64,000 bases of DNA from Pseudomicrostroma phylloplanum (Eukaryota > Basidiomycota > Exobasidiomycetes > Microstromatales), in NCBI GenBank assembly GCA_039545275.1, contig BCHS01000002.1, positions 310,001-374,000 of the forward strand, read 5' to 3'. The notes under the pieces were generated by a model. The model was given only the letters and a program-made list of their open reading frames with translations. It was not told where the DNA came from and ran no database searches. A program made the translations under genes and the position numbers. How positions within the stretch are numbered: the first letter of the stretch is position 1; every line of letters starts with the position of its first letter. Of this stretch, positions 52,238 through 63,894 are shown one piece after another.

Positions 52238-53875
52238 TTAGACCCTCGCGGGTACTTTACCGCCATCTGGAGAGTCTGGAGCCCTGACTCGGATTCCAGT
52301 GCGACCACCCACTTTGACGTCCTCCTTGACGTCGGCTAGCGCTGAGTCCAGCTTCATAGCAGAGGCCTGTCCAGACGAATCGGATGTGATGTCCTTGTTT
52401 GGGTCAATGGATCGAGCTGCGCTCTCCCGCCATGTATTGGACAAGCCCTGAAGAGTAGTCGCTGCCTCCTGAGCTCTGCTGATCTCCTTGAGATCATTGT
52501 CTTCATCGCTCAAGCTCGTCTCTGACATCGCATCAGAATCCTCGCCATCGCTCTCGGCAATGGCGCTCATATCTCCATTTGAATTTGGAAAGAGGGAAGC
52601 CGCTCCGATGGGAGGTGAAGATGGTCTCGATGTTGAAGTGGGCGACAAGGCGGGCAGCGCTCCGTCGCTATTCCTCGCCAGCTCTGCAAGTGAGGCGCAG
52701 GCCTGCTGACGGGTGTCGAGGAGTGTCGCAAACGAGGCAATCACATTTGCGAGCAATTGAGGGCGTGACTCGGGGGGAGAGGACAAAGAGGATCTCCGCC
52801 TTGTACCGGATGGGAGAGCACTCTTGAATTCGCCCGGGGGAGACCTCGTACCCGAAGGTGTAGTGGAGACAGCAGTAGGTGCAGTCGAGGCATATGCGGA
52901 GCCTGAACCAATGGCTGAGGCTGAGCCGGCGCCTGATGTAGGGCTTAATTGGGAGCCACCTCTGGACGGAGACATCAAGTGCTTTGCGAAGGACACACGA
53001 CGGTTCTTGAGGGAGAGGTCGCGTTGGTCAAATGAGACTCGACGTCGCTTGGCGATGCTGTCAATCGGGTTGACTGCCTCTGAAGATGGGGACGGGCGCT
53101 TGTGGGGACCAAATGCCGGCAGGGTACTGCTTTCGGGCGCCATGGTCCACCTTCGATGCTGCAGTGCTAGCGCCTGCCCGGCCCACTCTTTGCGGCTTTG
53201 CTCCTGTGTCTGGAACTCGTGTGCGAGGGACGATGCAGAGGCGAGGAAGCCTGGTGACGAAAAAGCAGCTTCCCATGCTGGATCGACCATAAGCTCGCCT
53301 ACATCGCCAGGGGAAAGGTCCACCCCCGCCTCTTCGCTAGCTTGACCTGCGGCTTGACGAGCCGCCTCATCAAAAAAGATGTTGTTGGCTCTGGCGATGA
53401 TGAGGCTGCTAGTTCCAGTGGCTGCCATCTTGGCCTGATCAGCGAGGAGTGCCAGCTGAGCGATCCTGCCCTGAGGGAAGCTGCTAGCAGGCAAGGACTT
53501 ACGTTGCCTATCCAGCTGTGCCATGGAAGGACCCGGAGAGGCAATGGAAGGCAACGATGAGCCGGAGCCAGATGGTACGCAGAGGGACTGAGCTCGGATG
53601 CGATCCAGGAACTCGGAGGCGCTTTGCGTCTGCCGCGAGTCAGCGCGAGCTGAAGGATTGGCTGCGATCGATGGCTGCTGCGAAGACCCAGATGGTCTGG
53701 CGAAGCTGGCGGAGAAGGCTGTAGCTGTCGGTGGTGAGAGGATTGAAGAGCCCAGTGACCGAGGAAGTTCTACAGAAGCATCGGCTGAAGGGCGGCCTGT
53801 CGATGTAGGCGATGCGGGCGAAGAAGTGGACGATGGGGTCGCAGCCGAGGATGGGCTCTGTACTGATACAGACAT
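52238..53875 (-). CDS. Uncharacterised Ser/Ala-rich protein with two RVSF motifs
   Basis: A single exon of 545 residues from ATG MSVSVQSP; I do not recognise the family. The first 130 residues are Ser/Pro/Ala-rich. More ordered stretches include ASEFLDRIRAQSLCVPSG, RIAQLALLADQAKM and DPAWEAAFSSPGFLASASSL, which look helical. Two near-identical basic motifs lie about 14 residues apart (about 277-295): RRRVSFDQ and NRRVSFAK. RVSF fits the RVxF docking motif of protein phosphatase 1 and the serines also fit basophilic kinase sites; both are inference from short motifs. The C-terminal third has a second block, LLANVIASFATLLDTRQQAC and acidic serines (DGEDSDAMSETSLSDED). I keep it as real because of its length, single start and absence of competing genes, but coding is less certain than for its neighbours. 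Confidence 0.65.
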   Translation of the reverse strand: MSVSVQSPSSAATPSSTSSPASPTSTGRPSADASVELPRSLGSSILSPPTATAFSASFARPSGSSQQPSIAANPSARADSRQTQSASEFLDRIRAQSLCVPSGSGSSLPSIASPGPSMAQLDRQRKSLPASSFPQGRIAQLALLADQAKMAATGTSSLIIARANNIFFDEAARQAAGQASEEAGVDLSPGDVGELMVDPAWEAAFSSPGFLASASSLAHEFQTQEQSRKEWAGQALALQHRRWTMAPESSTLPAFGPHKRPSPSSEAVNPIDSIAKRRRVSFDQRDLSLKNRRVSFAKHLMSPSRGGSQLSPTSGAGSASAIGSGSAYASTAPTAVSTTPSGTRSPPGEFKSALPSGTRRRSSLSSPPESRPQLLANVIASFATLLDTRQQACASLAELARNSDGALPALSPTSTSRPSSPPIGAASLFPNSNGDMSAIAESDGEDSDAMSETSLSDEDNDLKEISRAQEAATTLQGLSNTWRESAARSIDPNKDITSDSSGQASAMKLDSALADVKEDVKVGGRTGIRVRAPDSPDGGKVPARV

Positions 53876-54976
53876 GGCGTGCTCTTGGTCGGATGTCCTA
53901 GTATGTAACGAATGCTGAGAGAGCGTGTATCGTGGAAGCTTGAGAGGTGGGTATACGAGGTACGGTGGCAACGAGAACAGCCCTGGACAACTTCACCGAG
54001 GCCAGGGCCTAGAGGTGCAGCGTGTGTTCCGATAGCGGGAAGGGTGTAAAAGCAGTGACTTGTGTGTGTGGGCAGAGAGAAAGGATGCTCGCTCGTGCGA
54101 ACGGAGGCCTGGGCAACCAGGGGCGGGCAATAAGAATGGGCCGCGATTATAACTCTGAGAAGAGGAGGTGGGGTGGGAGTGGTAAGTTTCGGGAAATGGT
54201 GCGGGGGAGGCCTTGAGCGCCAAAGGGCGTAGGTACGGCAATTGATATCGGAAGAGAGCGAGGAGGATGCATCGTCTGCCTGGCCTGCTTCCCCCCCGGC
54301 GTCTGTGTGCGCAGGGCATGGCAGCAGCCGTCTAGACCCCATAGTCACAAACTCCGACAGGGCTGCCACACGCCAGCCCCGGGGGGGAAGGCACATCAGC
54401 GGTGTGCCTGGCCTTTAGCCCGCTGCGCTGATGAAATTGCCCTGCCGTGAGACTAGACTCGCCTGCCATCCTGAGCTTACAAGGGTCGAGGCCAGACCGC
54501 TTATACTCTCACACACACACATTCTGCACCTACCTACAGAAAGCCCTTGCTAAAGCGCGTTCGGGCTAAGCCATCGGCATTCGACCATCGCCTACACCTC
54601 CACCCACTCAAGGCGTGCCCGATCGAATCCGGGGGGCGGAATCACGTCGACGACGCCTCAATGACAAAGGAGTAGGCTTAAGGCGGACGTAGCCCGGCAA
54701 TACCTGCCTACATCCATCACTCTGGCCCCATTAGCGTACGGCAGACACCGGCCGGGGCTCGGCGTTTGATGATACAGCATCGAGCCTCAAGCAACCAACG
54801 ACGACGAAATCGCTGCCCCGCGTGCTCTGATTCAGCGCTAGTCCATCATGGAGATGTATCTGCCAACTCACATTCACCTGAGAGTAGAGGGAGAGACACA
54901 ACGATGCATGGAATTAGATTCGACTTTCCTATGAGGCTACAATTACACTATTGTTCCGATCGAGTGACTGTACAAT
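53876..54976. promoter_or_regulatory. Upstream region of the Ser-rich gene and 3' flank of the second Zn2Cys6 gene
   Basis: 1101 bases. No gene, tRNA or mobile element recognised; a short CA run lies near 54510-54520. C-rich and AT-balanced patches alternate. Confidence 0.45.
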
Positions 54977-57900
54977 CTAAACCTGTGCTGATACAACCCC
55001 ACTGCTGGACAACAGAGCATCAGTCTTGTTTTGAGAAAATGCCCGAAGAGCACCCTGGACATCGTCTAGTATGTTTAGAAGCGGGACACCATCGGGCGTC
55101 ACACAACCAGGTCGAAGGGTGACTTGCAACTGCAGTGTGTCGAGACTTTCGCGAAGGAGCTGCTCAAAGTCCGGATGGGGATAGCTCAGCATCTCGAGGA
55201 TTTGCACCGCAATCTTGACGTGCCGAAGGGCAGCATCGACCTCTGCGGTCGAGCTCTTCAATTCGAAGAAGCCAGACGCAAAGCAAGAATCGGCGTCCAG
55301 ACGGAGATCTGCAATGGTTTGGGTAAACATACTGATCCACCAGATGAGACTAGGAGGCAGCACTCCGTCTGCATCTTCCACAATCATCCAGATCCCCGTC
55401 TTGCGGTATAGAGATACCCGGACGAAGACATGAATCTTGACAAAGAGCTGTTGAGCCTGCACGGGAAGGATGGCCGCAGCATGTTGGTCCTTCTGTCCTC
55501 CCAGCCATCGAAGACCCGATTCTAGTCTCGAAAGATCCTTGTGGAGCGACAAGACCTCGCCATAAGAGCCAGGGTCGTTGACACTAAAGGCTGTAGCGTC
55601 AAGTCTGATTGCGCGCGCAAGCGTCTTTGAAAGGAGGGACGACATTCTTGTGAACTGCACCGAGCGGAAGAATGAATCCGGCAGGTCCTCCTTCGGTAGG
55701 CTGCTAGGCTCCCAGATATCTGCATGAGAGAGTGAGGGCAGATGAGACAATTTTCGAGACACGGTCGCAAAGCAGTGGACATTGTCTGTCAGCATACTCA
55801 CAGAAGGGACGCAGGGTCGAGATGAAAGTGGGGAGCTGATTCGATGTGATGTCCTCATCAGGCTTGGCTAGAAGTTGGCGAACAAAGTGGCTGACTTGCG
55901 TCTTGCAGATTCTCAGGAGCAACTCGAGAGAAACCTCACTGTCCCGTGTCGACTGACCATCAGGGACGTCAAAGTAGTCGGGATGCGATGGATCGGGAAG
56001 ATCTACCTTTTGAGGGTCCTTGAAAGCGCAGGCGGGTAGCTGGGACTCTAGACCCCGCACAATGCTGTCGACTATGCATAGAAGGCGCTGATTTCCCGAA
56101 GGACTCGTTTCGGTAAGCATAAGAGTACTTGCAGCTTGGGCGACGCGATCATCAGCGCCATTACCGCTGAGGAGAGCGACGTCAATGTACTCTTTGGAGA
56201 TACGGCGCAGAGTGTGCGCGAGACGTTGAGCATTGGTATCAGCAGCCGTGATATCGGCTGTGAAGGGTTCCTCGCGGCGCGGGACCTTGAGATCGCAAAC
56301 AGCTGCAGCTAGAGCAGCGAAGACGACCGCAGGATGTAAGAGACGGCGCTTCTCAGGCCGTCGCATTGCATCCATGAAAGTCTCTCTGTGGAAGAACGAC
56401 ATCAATGTCGCGTGCTTGACGACGAACTGCTGAAGAAGTCCTTCGACAATACGAACGCTGATGACCATCAACGGGCACAGACAGATTGTCCAACGCAGAG
56501 AGAGCGAGAAAAATTGGGAGATGTTCAGTATACTGTCTGCGATCTGTCGATGAGTCAAGACAACACCTGCAGTCCGCATAGAGCTCGGAGGGCAAGCCAG
56601 CGATCTCTGCGACTCACCTTCGAGGCCGTGGGCCGAATGTAGACAAACACCTATCCCACCAATCCCCACCCCATGACACAATGCGCGATCCCGGTCCGGG
56701 CGGCGCAATGGCATTGCTGGAGAAAGGCCAGCTCATGTCTCCCACAGCTTCTGGAAATCCCTCTGTCATGACCTGTCCTAAATGCTGTGTATCCTCAGCG
56801 CCGATCTCTACGATGTCATCGCGCTGCTGCGAGTCGCTGTGATGATCTTCACTAGCACTACCGAAGCTCTTCGCGCCAGAAGTGAAGAGCAGATCAGGAT
56901 GAGAGGCAGCCGATGAGAGTGACGAAGACCCTTGGCGAAGTGACTGCTGACTATCGAGCTCGCTCCGGCTGCCAAAGTGCAGGTCTCTTGCATTAAGGCG
57001 AGCAGCAGAGAGCGTGTCGTGCGTGTGCGCGGGAGGAACAGAGGTTGGATTCGAAGTCGATGTTGAGCTTGAGCTTGAGCTCAAGTGGGACTTGCGACTT
57101 CCGCCCATTGCGTCTTCCCTTGCCGCTTGTCTCTTGCGCTTTCCCTTTGGCGATGCAATCTCTTCTCCCTCGGTGTTGGTGGCGGGGGTGGTACAATCAG
57201 CACGTCCACGACGCTGTCAAAATGACAGGCAGGTAAGATTGGGTCAGTGACGGGACCCGCGAGTGAGTGAGCGCTTGATGCAGCTAAGAAACTTACAAGA
57301 CATTGCCGACAACGTTCATTGGGTGCGTCCATAATGCACTTGAGTTTTCGACCGCGGCAAAAGTCGCAGGCCAAGTGCCTTGTACCCCTCGGTTGACCAC
57401 CGCTTTCATAGTCATTCGACCTGGATGTTGACTCTGAAGAAACCGGGCTCGGTAGAACCAGATCTGTATGAGGACGTGAACGACCTGCCAAAGTGAGAGA
57501 GGGATTCACACCCGCATATATCGCTGCTTGCTCTCCGGAAGCAACGCCCGAGACATGAGGCGCAAGGGGCTGCGATGTGGGCCTCGTCGGTCCGTCCGTG
57601 GGGCCTGCAGTGACTTGATGATTTGTGTTGCTAGACCTTGAGTATCCCAGTGGGATGTTGGGCATGTACGTTGTGTCGTGATCTGTGTGACCGAACAGAT
57701 GGGCCTGACTGTGAAGATTCATCTGACCGTAGGGATACCGCCATACCCCGCCACTAGACTCGCCTCCAGATGGCTGCACAGCGCTCGAGAAGTAAGGCAC
57801 CAAGGAAGACGTTGAAGAGGACGGCAGCGCCGAGGAGGTGTACTGTCTTTCAAAGAGCGGTGATAGAGAGCTGCTGCCGTCGTAGGAAGATACGGATGCA

Positions 57901-58094
57901 GGCCGTCCTAGCACGTGGGGGTCAAGAGAACCATGATAGAGGCCACTGGATCCGTCGGCGTAGCCCTGAGCCGATGATAGGTGCTTCGATCCTGATATAG
58001 CCTCGGAAGGCCTTTGGGAATAGTCTGGCGACCTCCGCTGGGACGGGTGGATTTGCGAAGCCGAAGGCTTGCCGCGGGCCCGATCTTGCTCCAT
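54977..58094 (-). CDS. Zn2Cys6 fungal transcription factor, four exons
   Basis: Exons 58094-57297, 57213-56618, 56457-55802 and 55719-54977 join to 930 residues with consistent phases. The zinc cluster is CDFCRGRKLKC...CRQCL-RRGRADC: Cys243, 246, 253, 262 and 265 are in exon 1 and Cys273 comes from exon 2, so the cluster is completed only after splicing. Residues 1-240 are Ser/Gly/Tyr-rich. A basic segment (GKRKRQAAREDAMGG) follows the cluster. The fungal-specific homology region begins in exon 3: FVVKHATLMSFFHRETFMDA, RRLLHPAVVFAALAAAVCDL, and continues to the C-terminus (FVRQLLAKPDEDITSNQLPT, LSKTLARAIRLD, ALRHVKIAVQILEML). The exon 3 acceptor (56458) is less certain than the rest. Probably a nuclear regulator, targets unknown; no obvious cluster of metabolic genes lies next to it. 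Confidence 0.85.
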
Positions 58095-59257
58095 CGGGGC
58101 GATTGGCCAGACGGGAGCGGAATGCGGTAGCTGCTTCTGCTGGTCGCAAGCTTGGCGTCTTCACCGATCCTTTGGCTGCCACCGAGCAGGCAGCTCGTAT
58201 GCCAAGGCGATGGTGCCTTGGCAGATCTAGCGTCTATGGTGGGTTCAGTGCTACCGGTAGGAAACGCGGAAAGCGGATAGGGTCCGGATTGGCAATCTTG
58301 CTCAGCTGAAGCAGTCGTGAGCGCGTATGGAGGAGGAGACGGAGGATGACCAAGGAGTGGTAATGTGAGTCCCTCGAGCAGCTCAAGACCCTCAGAAGGA
58401 CCACGAGATATAGGCGACGCCCACAGAGCTTCAGCAGAAGAAGGCAGGGAGGGGCCGGGGGAATACGTATGGGGAGGTCAGCCTTGCCGACGGCAGGGAG
58501 AGCGGACTGCTTCGCCGGAATTCAACTTCAGCGGACGCAACTCAGTCTGGGTTCGATTCCAATCAGTCTGCTCGTGTACGGCATAGACCATCCGAACGCC
58601 TGAGGGAGGAACTCAGTTCGAGCTCATTGGCCAGAATCGTGTCGCGCATTGCTACCTTCGTGACCCTGTACCGCACTAGCATAGAAGGTCTCTCGTCACT
58701 CTCCACTCCCACTTAGCCGCTGCGTCACCATGAATGGCGCCTAGCGGAGTTGCTCACCGGCTCCTACAAGAAACGCGCAGGCCCACCCGGTCCTTTTCGA
58801 ACCCTCACAGACTGGGCACACAATTGGCCCGCCAATAGGCCGCATCAAATCTGCGGGGTTATCATCGGCCCGGTCAGGAACGCGATCTCTACCCGCGGCT
58901 CGGCATTCTTTGCTCTGAGCTTATCCAGAAAGCGATACAGTGCAGTGGGTGACATCTAGAACACACAGTTGGGCAATTAGCTCAATGTTTGCCATGCGAG
59001 GAGGGGGGTAAGTCGAGGCGTGCGCGGAGATCCGGCACTCAGGCTGACTCTGTGAGGGGAGCTGTTCTCGTCGACACACTCGATGTACTATTCGGCGCCG
59101 GCACGGTGAAATACCATGCGGGGTGTGGCGAAGTCCGTTCCTCGGTCGATTATGCAATTTGGAGGACAGAGCTAACAAATTTCTGTCATGCTAAGCTTGG
59201 CCCTTGCTTGGTATATCTCCTGGTACAATGTGACCCGTGTAAGGCGACGGTTGCGCT
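58095..59257. promoter_or_regulatory. Upstream region of the second Zn2Cys6 gene and 3' flank of MTC1
   Basis: 1163 bases without a recognised gene. A GGTTCGATTCC string near 58550 resembles a tRNA T-arm but has no foldable partner. Several small open frames show no family similarity. Confidence 0.45.
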
Positions 59258-60956
59258 TCACACCTGGTCTTTCTCGGCACTGCGACTCTGCCCGCTCTGC
59301 CTACCGCTGATATAGTCCTGCCCAATGATGCCAAGGGCCCCGTCGAGTATGTCAACCATCGCCTGCTCGATCCAAGGATTCTGCTCGAAGGACTGTGACA
59401 CTGAGCAAAACCAAGAGAGAATCGAATTTGTGTGTCAGTAAGACGCTCCCACTCTCCACAGCTGATTGCCGATGTCCTGCAGCTTGTCTCTGACACTCAC
59501 GCCATGAGACCGGGAAACATTGACTGCACGTCCTGTGGCTCAGTCCGTGACTTGGGTCGTGTAACAATAGCAGGAAGGAGACATAGAGCTGGTCGGCGGA
59601 AGAGGAGGAAGATGACGACGGAGCTTGACCAGCGGTCGTCGACGTTGGAGACGGCTTGAACGCCCCTGAGCCAGGCAGGGCAGCATGAACAGCCTGAACT
59701 CTGAGGAAGATAGGATTATAGCTGACAGGTACAGTCATGCTGTTTGTCTTCGGGCGCTCCGGTTCGTGCGCCTCAATTAGGGCTGACAACGCTTTCTGAT
59801 AGGTAGAACGCGTGTTGTTGCTGTCAGTCAGACGGCTCTGCGGATGGGGCTAACTTTGCAGCAACTCACTTCTGCTGTTACCCATGCCTGCTCGTAACCA
59901 TCTATGGCCCTCATATCCCGCTCCTGAGACTCTCCCTCCCCACCGATCTCTGTCACGTCACTGCTCTTTCGCGCTCGCGGCGCTTTGTTCACCACGAGTT
60001 GATGTTCCAAACCCCTACTGACTTGAGACTCCATGACACGCGCAAAGACCTGGAAAGTCACGTCTTCCACTCCATCGAATCCTACCATGTCGTGAGAGAG
60101 GGTCACTTGGATAACCTCATGGGCTGAGATCGGAGGGGCGACTGCATTCAGGACCTCCGTCCAGCCCCTCTTGCCTACTTTGCCCAGATCTTCCCCTGAC
60201 AGTATGAAGCAAGACAGCACGAGCCATCAGCATGAGCTAGGCTCTGCTTGAGCCACGAGGTATAACACATCTGTCTGACTCACCAAGCTTCTCCAGCCCA
60301 GCCTCCTTAACGAAACCTCTTACATTCTGAGCCAGGCCCCATCCTCGGTTGGTGATCTCCTTGGCCTGCTCACTCTGGGCCCTCTTCTCGATTTCGACAC
60401 GCGCTTGGTCTGCCAACTTGCTAGCTGTAGACCACACGCTACCCCAGCTGTTCCATCCTCCGCTGCTGCTTGCTGCCACTGACGCCTGTGATACTGCTGC
60501 CTCTTCTTGCTGCTGCTGCTCCGGACGGGGAGACGCTTCGAGTTTCGAGGCCGCGTGTGCAGCTACAGAGTCACCTTCCTTGGTAGGGGGCGAGGGGGAG
60601 CGTGTGACTTGTGCTCCCGCGGGTGTTGCTGCCGTCGCAGCCTCCGGTGCAGCTGTGGTCGCGGCGGCGCCGGCAGGGTCAGGCGCCGTTGCTGTGCGAG
60701 GTGAGCCCTGCGTCAGCTCTGCTACACGCTTCGGCGTTGCCGCTCTCCTCTGCACCAGGTTGTCGAGATCGTCGAGGAGGCTCTGTGCGTCATCATTTGC
60801 CCCTTGAATGTGTGAAGGCTGCGCTCGAGCGGAGGTGCGCTTGCTGGATGAAGAGGCCGAGGAGGAACGCGGAGGCGCGATAGCAGCGTCGGTTCCAAGG
60901 CTGTCAAGGTCCGACAGAAGCGCCTCCACGGAGTCTCGGCTTGACTTGGCGGGCAT
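59258..60956 (-). CDS. MTC1: MTC1-family protein (maintenance of telomere capping 1, DUF5427)
   Basis: Four exons: 60956-60284, 60195-59870, 59795-59501 and 59400-59258, total 478 residues. Residues 1-180 contain two repeats of LLxDLDxL (EALLSDLDSLG, SLLDDLDNLV), Ala/Pro and Gln stretches. Then SGGWNSWGSVWSTASKLADQ resembles the helix of Mtc1 family members; GWTEVLNAVAPPISAHEVIQ, TLSHDMVGFDGVEDVTFQVF and LVVNKAP are core motifs. Exon 3 has SYNPIFLRVQAV and LLLHDPSHGLSHRTCSQCFP; joined to exon 4 it reads VSWLSQSFEQNPWIEQAMVD, ILDGALGIIGQDYISGR, ending at KDQV. In yeast Mtc1 interacts genetically with telomere capping and is found with ER-Golgi/COPI factors; its biochemical role is unsettled. 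The exon 4 segment is short (47 codons) but matches the family well. Confidence 0.82.
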
Positions 60957-61723
60957 TGTGACGACTGGATTGGGTAGGAAGGGACGATGGTCTGGACGTG
61001 GGCATTTAAGCTGTGGGACAAATGAGCAAGCAGCAGATCCACCGTGAGACCGAGGGGCGCCCGAGGTGTTGCCATGCGGACATGGCCGACGGCACATGGC
61101 CTTGGCAGGCAGGACGCCCCGATCCGACTGCAAGCCACGCGGTGCCTGAGCTGCTGCACGGCGTCATCGCCCGCCAGATGCACCACGGTGCGTGGGGTAA
61201 GGGTCGAGAAGTCCTATCTTACCTCGCCATACTCCCGGGCGAGCCACTGCTTGCGCGGCGTCCTTGTTTCCCCTCCCCCTTCTCCACCCCGTGCTCTTCC
61301 TTCCAAGCCTGTTCCTACGTTGTCTCGTAGCTCCAAAGCTGCCATCTCCAGGGAGGCATTTCTAGATCTGCCGTCTGCACCCTGGTATCCTCGTCGTCCC
61401 GGGCGCAGCAAGGCCACTACACACCTGCCGCTAGAAATAGAGCGGAGATTTACTTGCTGCGCCCTCGCTACGCGTACCACTGTTCGCTTCTCCAGCGCAA
61501 GGAAGGTCGCCTGCTTCGACGGTCGCTTCATCTTCGCTTCAATTCAGGTCAATTTCGGAAGACGCTGGCAGGCCAACCATACAGGCTCAGACGTCTTTCA
61601 GGGCCAAGCCTCGTAGCGAGCCTACGCAGAGAGGGGCGGGAAGGTTAACTCTGCTCTACAAGAGGTCTCGCTTACCTTTCGAGCCAGCTCGACCTTGTGG
61701 ACTCCACCTCAAGGTAACAAGGG
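60957..61723. promoter_or_regulatory. Divergent intergenic region between MTC1 and the START-domain gene
   Basis: 767 bases between start codons facing away. A GGCAGGCAGG repeat lies near 61104-61114, about 150 bases upstream of MTC1 (CCTGCCTGCC in the MTC1 sense). No gene recognised in the remainder. Confidence 0.5.
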
Positions 61724-63122
61724 ATGGCCTCTTACTCACCGACAGAATCTTTCACTGATTCGTCGCCGTCCACATCGACGCCCGGTCGTCTGATCATCCC
61801 GGATCGACCATGTCCACATGGCTACCTCGCCAATCCCCATCATGATGCAAAGCAGAGAGGATGGAACGCCTTCTATCAGCTCCTATCAGCTCCGCCGGAG
61901 ATCTTCCAGAGTGAGTCCGACGCGAAAGGAGGATAGCATACATGGCACACTGTGCACTTGCTGAACCCTTCCCTGCTGTGCAGATCTCGGCGAAAAGGCA
62001 GGGGTGGCTCGGTATCGTTGCCTTGACCCCTCGCTACAAATGACCACCCTAGATACCCTCAAAGGAACCGTCTACATGGAAGGCGTCAAGCCTGTGGACG
62101 TCTTCAGTTGCATCCACCAAGCCGCATACAGGCTGATATGGGATACAAGGTTAGCCTCGGCTTCGATCATCGAACGGTATAGTCAGACTGAGTTCATCTT
62201 CTACCTGGTCACAAGGGGGATCGGTCCGATCTACTGGGAGAGAGACGTAGTTGGCTGCCAATTCTCGCGCTCTTATCTTGCCGATGGATCGATGGCGGAG
62301 GACATCGTAATGGCGGATTGCCCATTGGTGGACATCATGTGGACGACTGTGGATCGGCCGGATATCGGTCCACAGGAGGGCAAGATGAGAGCACAAATAA
62401 CCTTGGCGGGATATCGGATAGAAGCAAGGGGAAATGGCTGCCAAGTGACCTATTTCGTGTCCATCGATTTGGCCGTTCCCATACCTGCTTGTGAGTCAGT
62501 GACGTGTGCCTCGGCGTCGTCAAAGTGAGTTTCGCTAAACTCACATTCCCTGCCCCGCAGTCATCCGGAAAGCGCTTTGCAACGACCTCCCCGTCGCTCT
62601 TGCCCGGCTTCGAGATGCGATCCCTACTTTTGGGATTCCTCCCTATGTACTAGATCATCAGCGGTGTATTGCTCTACAGCAACACTACTGGGACCCAGAG
62701 ACGAGGGTGAGCGTCATCATTGCGATGACTACCTCTCCTGGAACCTTTGTGATCATGTTGGACAGCACGCGGATGTACCCCTCTGGTAAGTCACAACTGT
62801 ACAGTCAATGAAAGGTGAGGATCGACATCTGATCCTTGCACGCTTTGCACCCTGTTCGCCTGTCAGGTATCCTGATGCCAACGATCACAGGACAGGGCGC
62901 GAAGTCCGTGACCATCCAGGAAGCCTTTACGGGCGATCGCATTTTTGTGCACCTGACCGAGGCTGGTCTATTTCAAGAGTGGATCTTGGTGAGTGGAAGC
63001 ACGGAGATGCGCAACGGGTCAGGAGTGTCGCTGACCGCTGTCTGGCCTTTTGAACTTCTGCACAGACATTCGAGCCAAGGGACCAAGATCCCGAGCCTAC
63101 AGATCAGAGTAGCTGGTGGTAG
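61724..63122 (+). CDS. START-domain (StAR-related lipid transfer) protein
   Basis: Five exons, 61724-61910, 61984-62490, 62561-62785, 62867-62988 and 63066-63122, give 365 residues. The fold reads like a soluble START domain: PVDVFSCIHQAAYRLIWDTR, LASASIIERYSQTEFIFYLV, SRSYLADGSMAEDIVMADCP, CQVTYFVSIDLAVPIPA, TRVSVIIAMTTSPGTFVIML, DSTRMYPSG, then TGQGAKSVTIQEAFTGDRIF. Lipid ligand and partner are unknown. No membrane segment or signal peptide. A donor-like GTGAGC within exon 3 (62707) is not used, because the sequence following it continues the START strand in frame. The last exon adds TFEPRDQDPEPTDQSSWW and the stop. The start ATG is the first in frame after a short C-rich leader. Confidence 0.75.
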
Positions 63123-63894
63123 CAAATGGTGGAAACAAAGAGGAGTTCCAGCGGCTAGAAGTAGCGGCCATTACGCTTTTGACGAACAACTGTATAATTA
63201 TCCTGTTAATACCCTCCCCCCCCTCCCTTCTCCTTACTCCCCACCCTCTGTCAGTACTAGTCGCCGTGGCCGACTGAGTATCTTCCCTTGTCTTGTATCA
63301 TGTTTACGAGTCTACGTATCCCCAACATGCCAACGTCAGCGTATTGCTAATCCATTGACGGTCCTCACGCTCACCTCTGTGAAGTGCTTTTGCTGTGTGG
63401 GGGTGCGGCCTCTAGAGAGAAGAAGGCCTATCCGTCATCGTCTTGTAGCTCCGCCCTGGCCTTTCGCCTAGTGCGTCTGGACGCCTTTCCCCGCACACGT
63501 ACGCCATGACTTGCAGGCAAAGGAGCAGAGGAGAAGAGAGTCGCAGCGGGGATCCAACTGGAGGTGTGGTGTGGTGTGGCCGTGTGCCCTTCTGCCTGCC
63601 TGGCTGAACTTGCTTCTATGCAACTGCAACGCCGACAGTGCCTTTCCCCACTCGACCCCTCTACGGCGTTTCGCCTTTCACGGCTTGCGGTTTCTCCATT
63701 TCACTCACCCATCCACCCACCCATACGTTCCTTCATTCATTCGTCTCTTTCTTCGACTCGTATACCAGGAGCCTACTCTTCCTTCTTCCTCGACTCTTTC
63801 ACTACCGCGAGCCTTATACCAGCTCGCCTCTATACCCTTGACGGCGAACGCATCAATCTCGTAGCGCAGCCTTTCTTCACCTACTCTCTCCGTC
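63123..63894. promoter_or_regulatory. 3' flank of the START gene and possible promoter of the next gene
   Basis: 772 bases. The right third is strongly C/T-rich on the plus strand (CACCCATCCACCCACCC near 63706-63722), the usual leader look here, and a CTGCCTGCCTGG string lies near 63593-63604. No gene recognised. Confidence 0.45.

Noticed and set aside
58500..58590. tRNA-like T-arm string
   Set aside because: GGTTCGATTCC has no matching stem and no acceptor or D-arm could be folded around it.
62707..62760. Alternative donor within START exon 3
   Set aside because: The sequence following it codes for a conserved strand and joins the next exon in frame.
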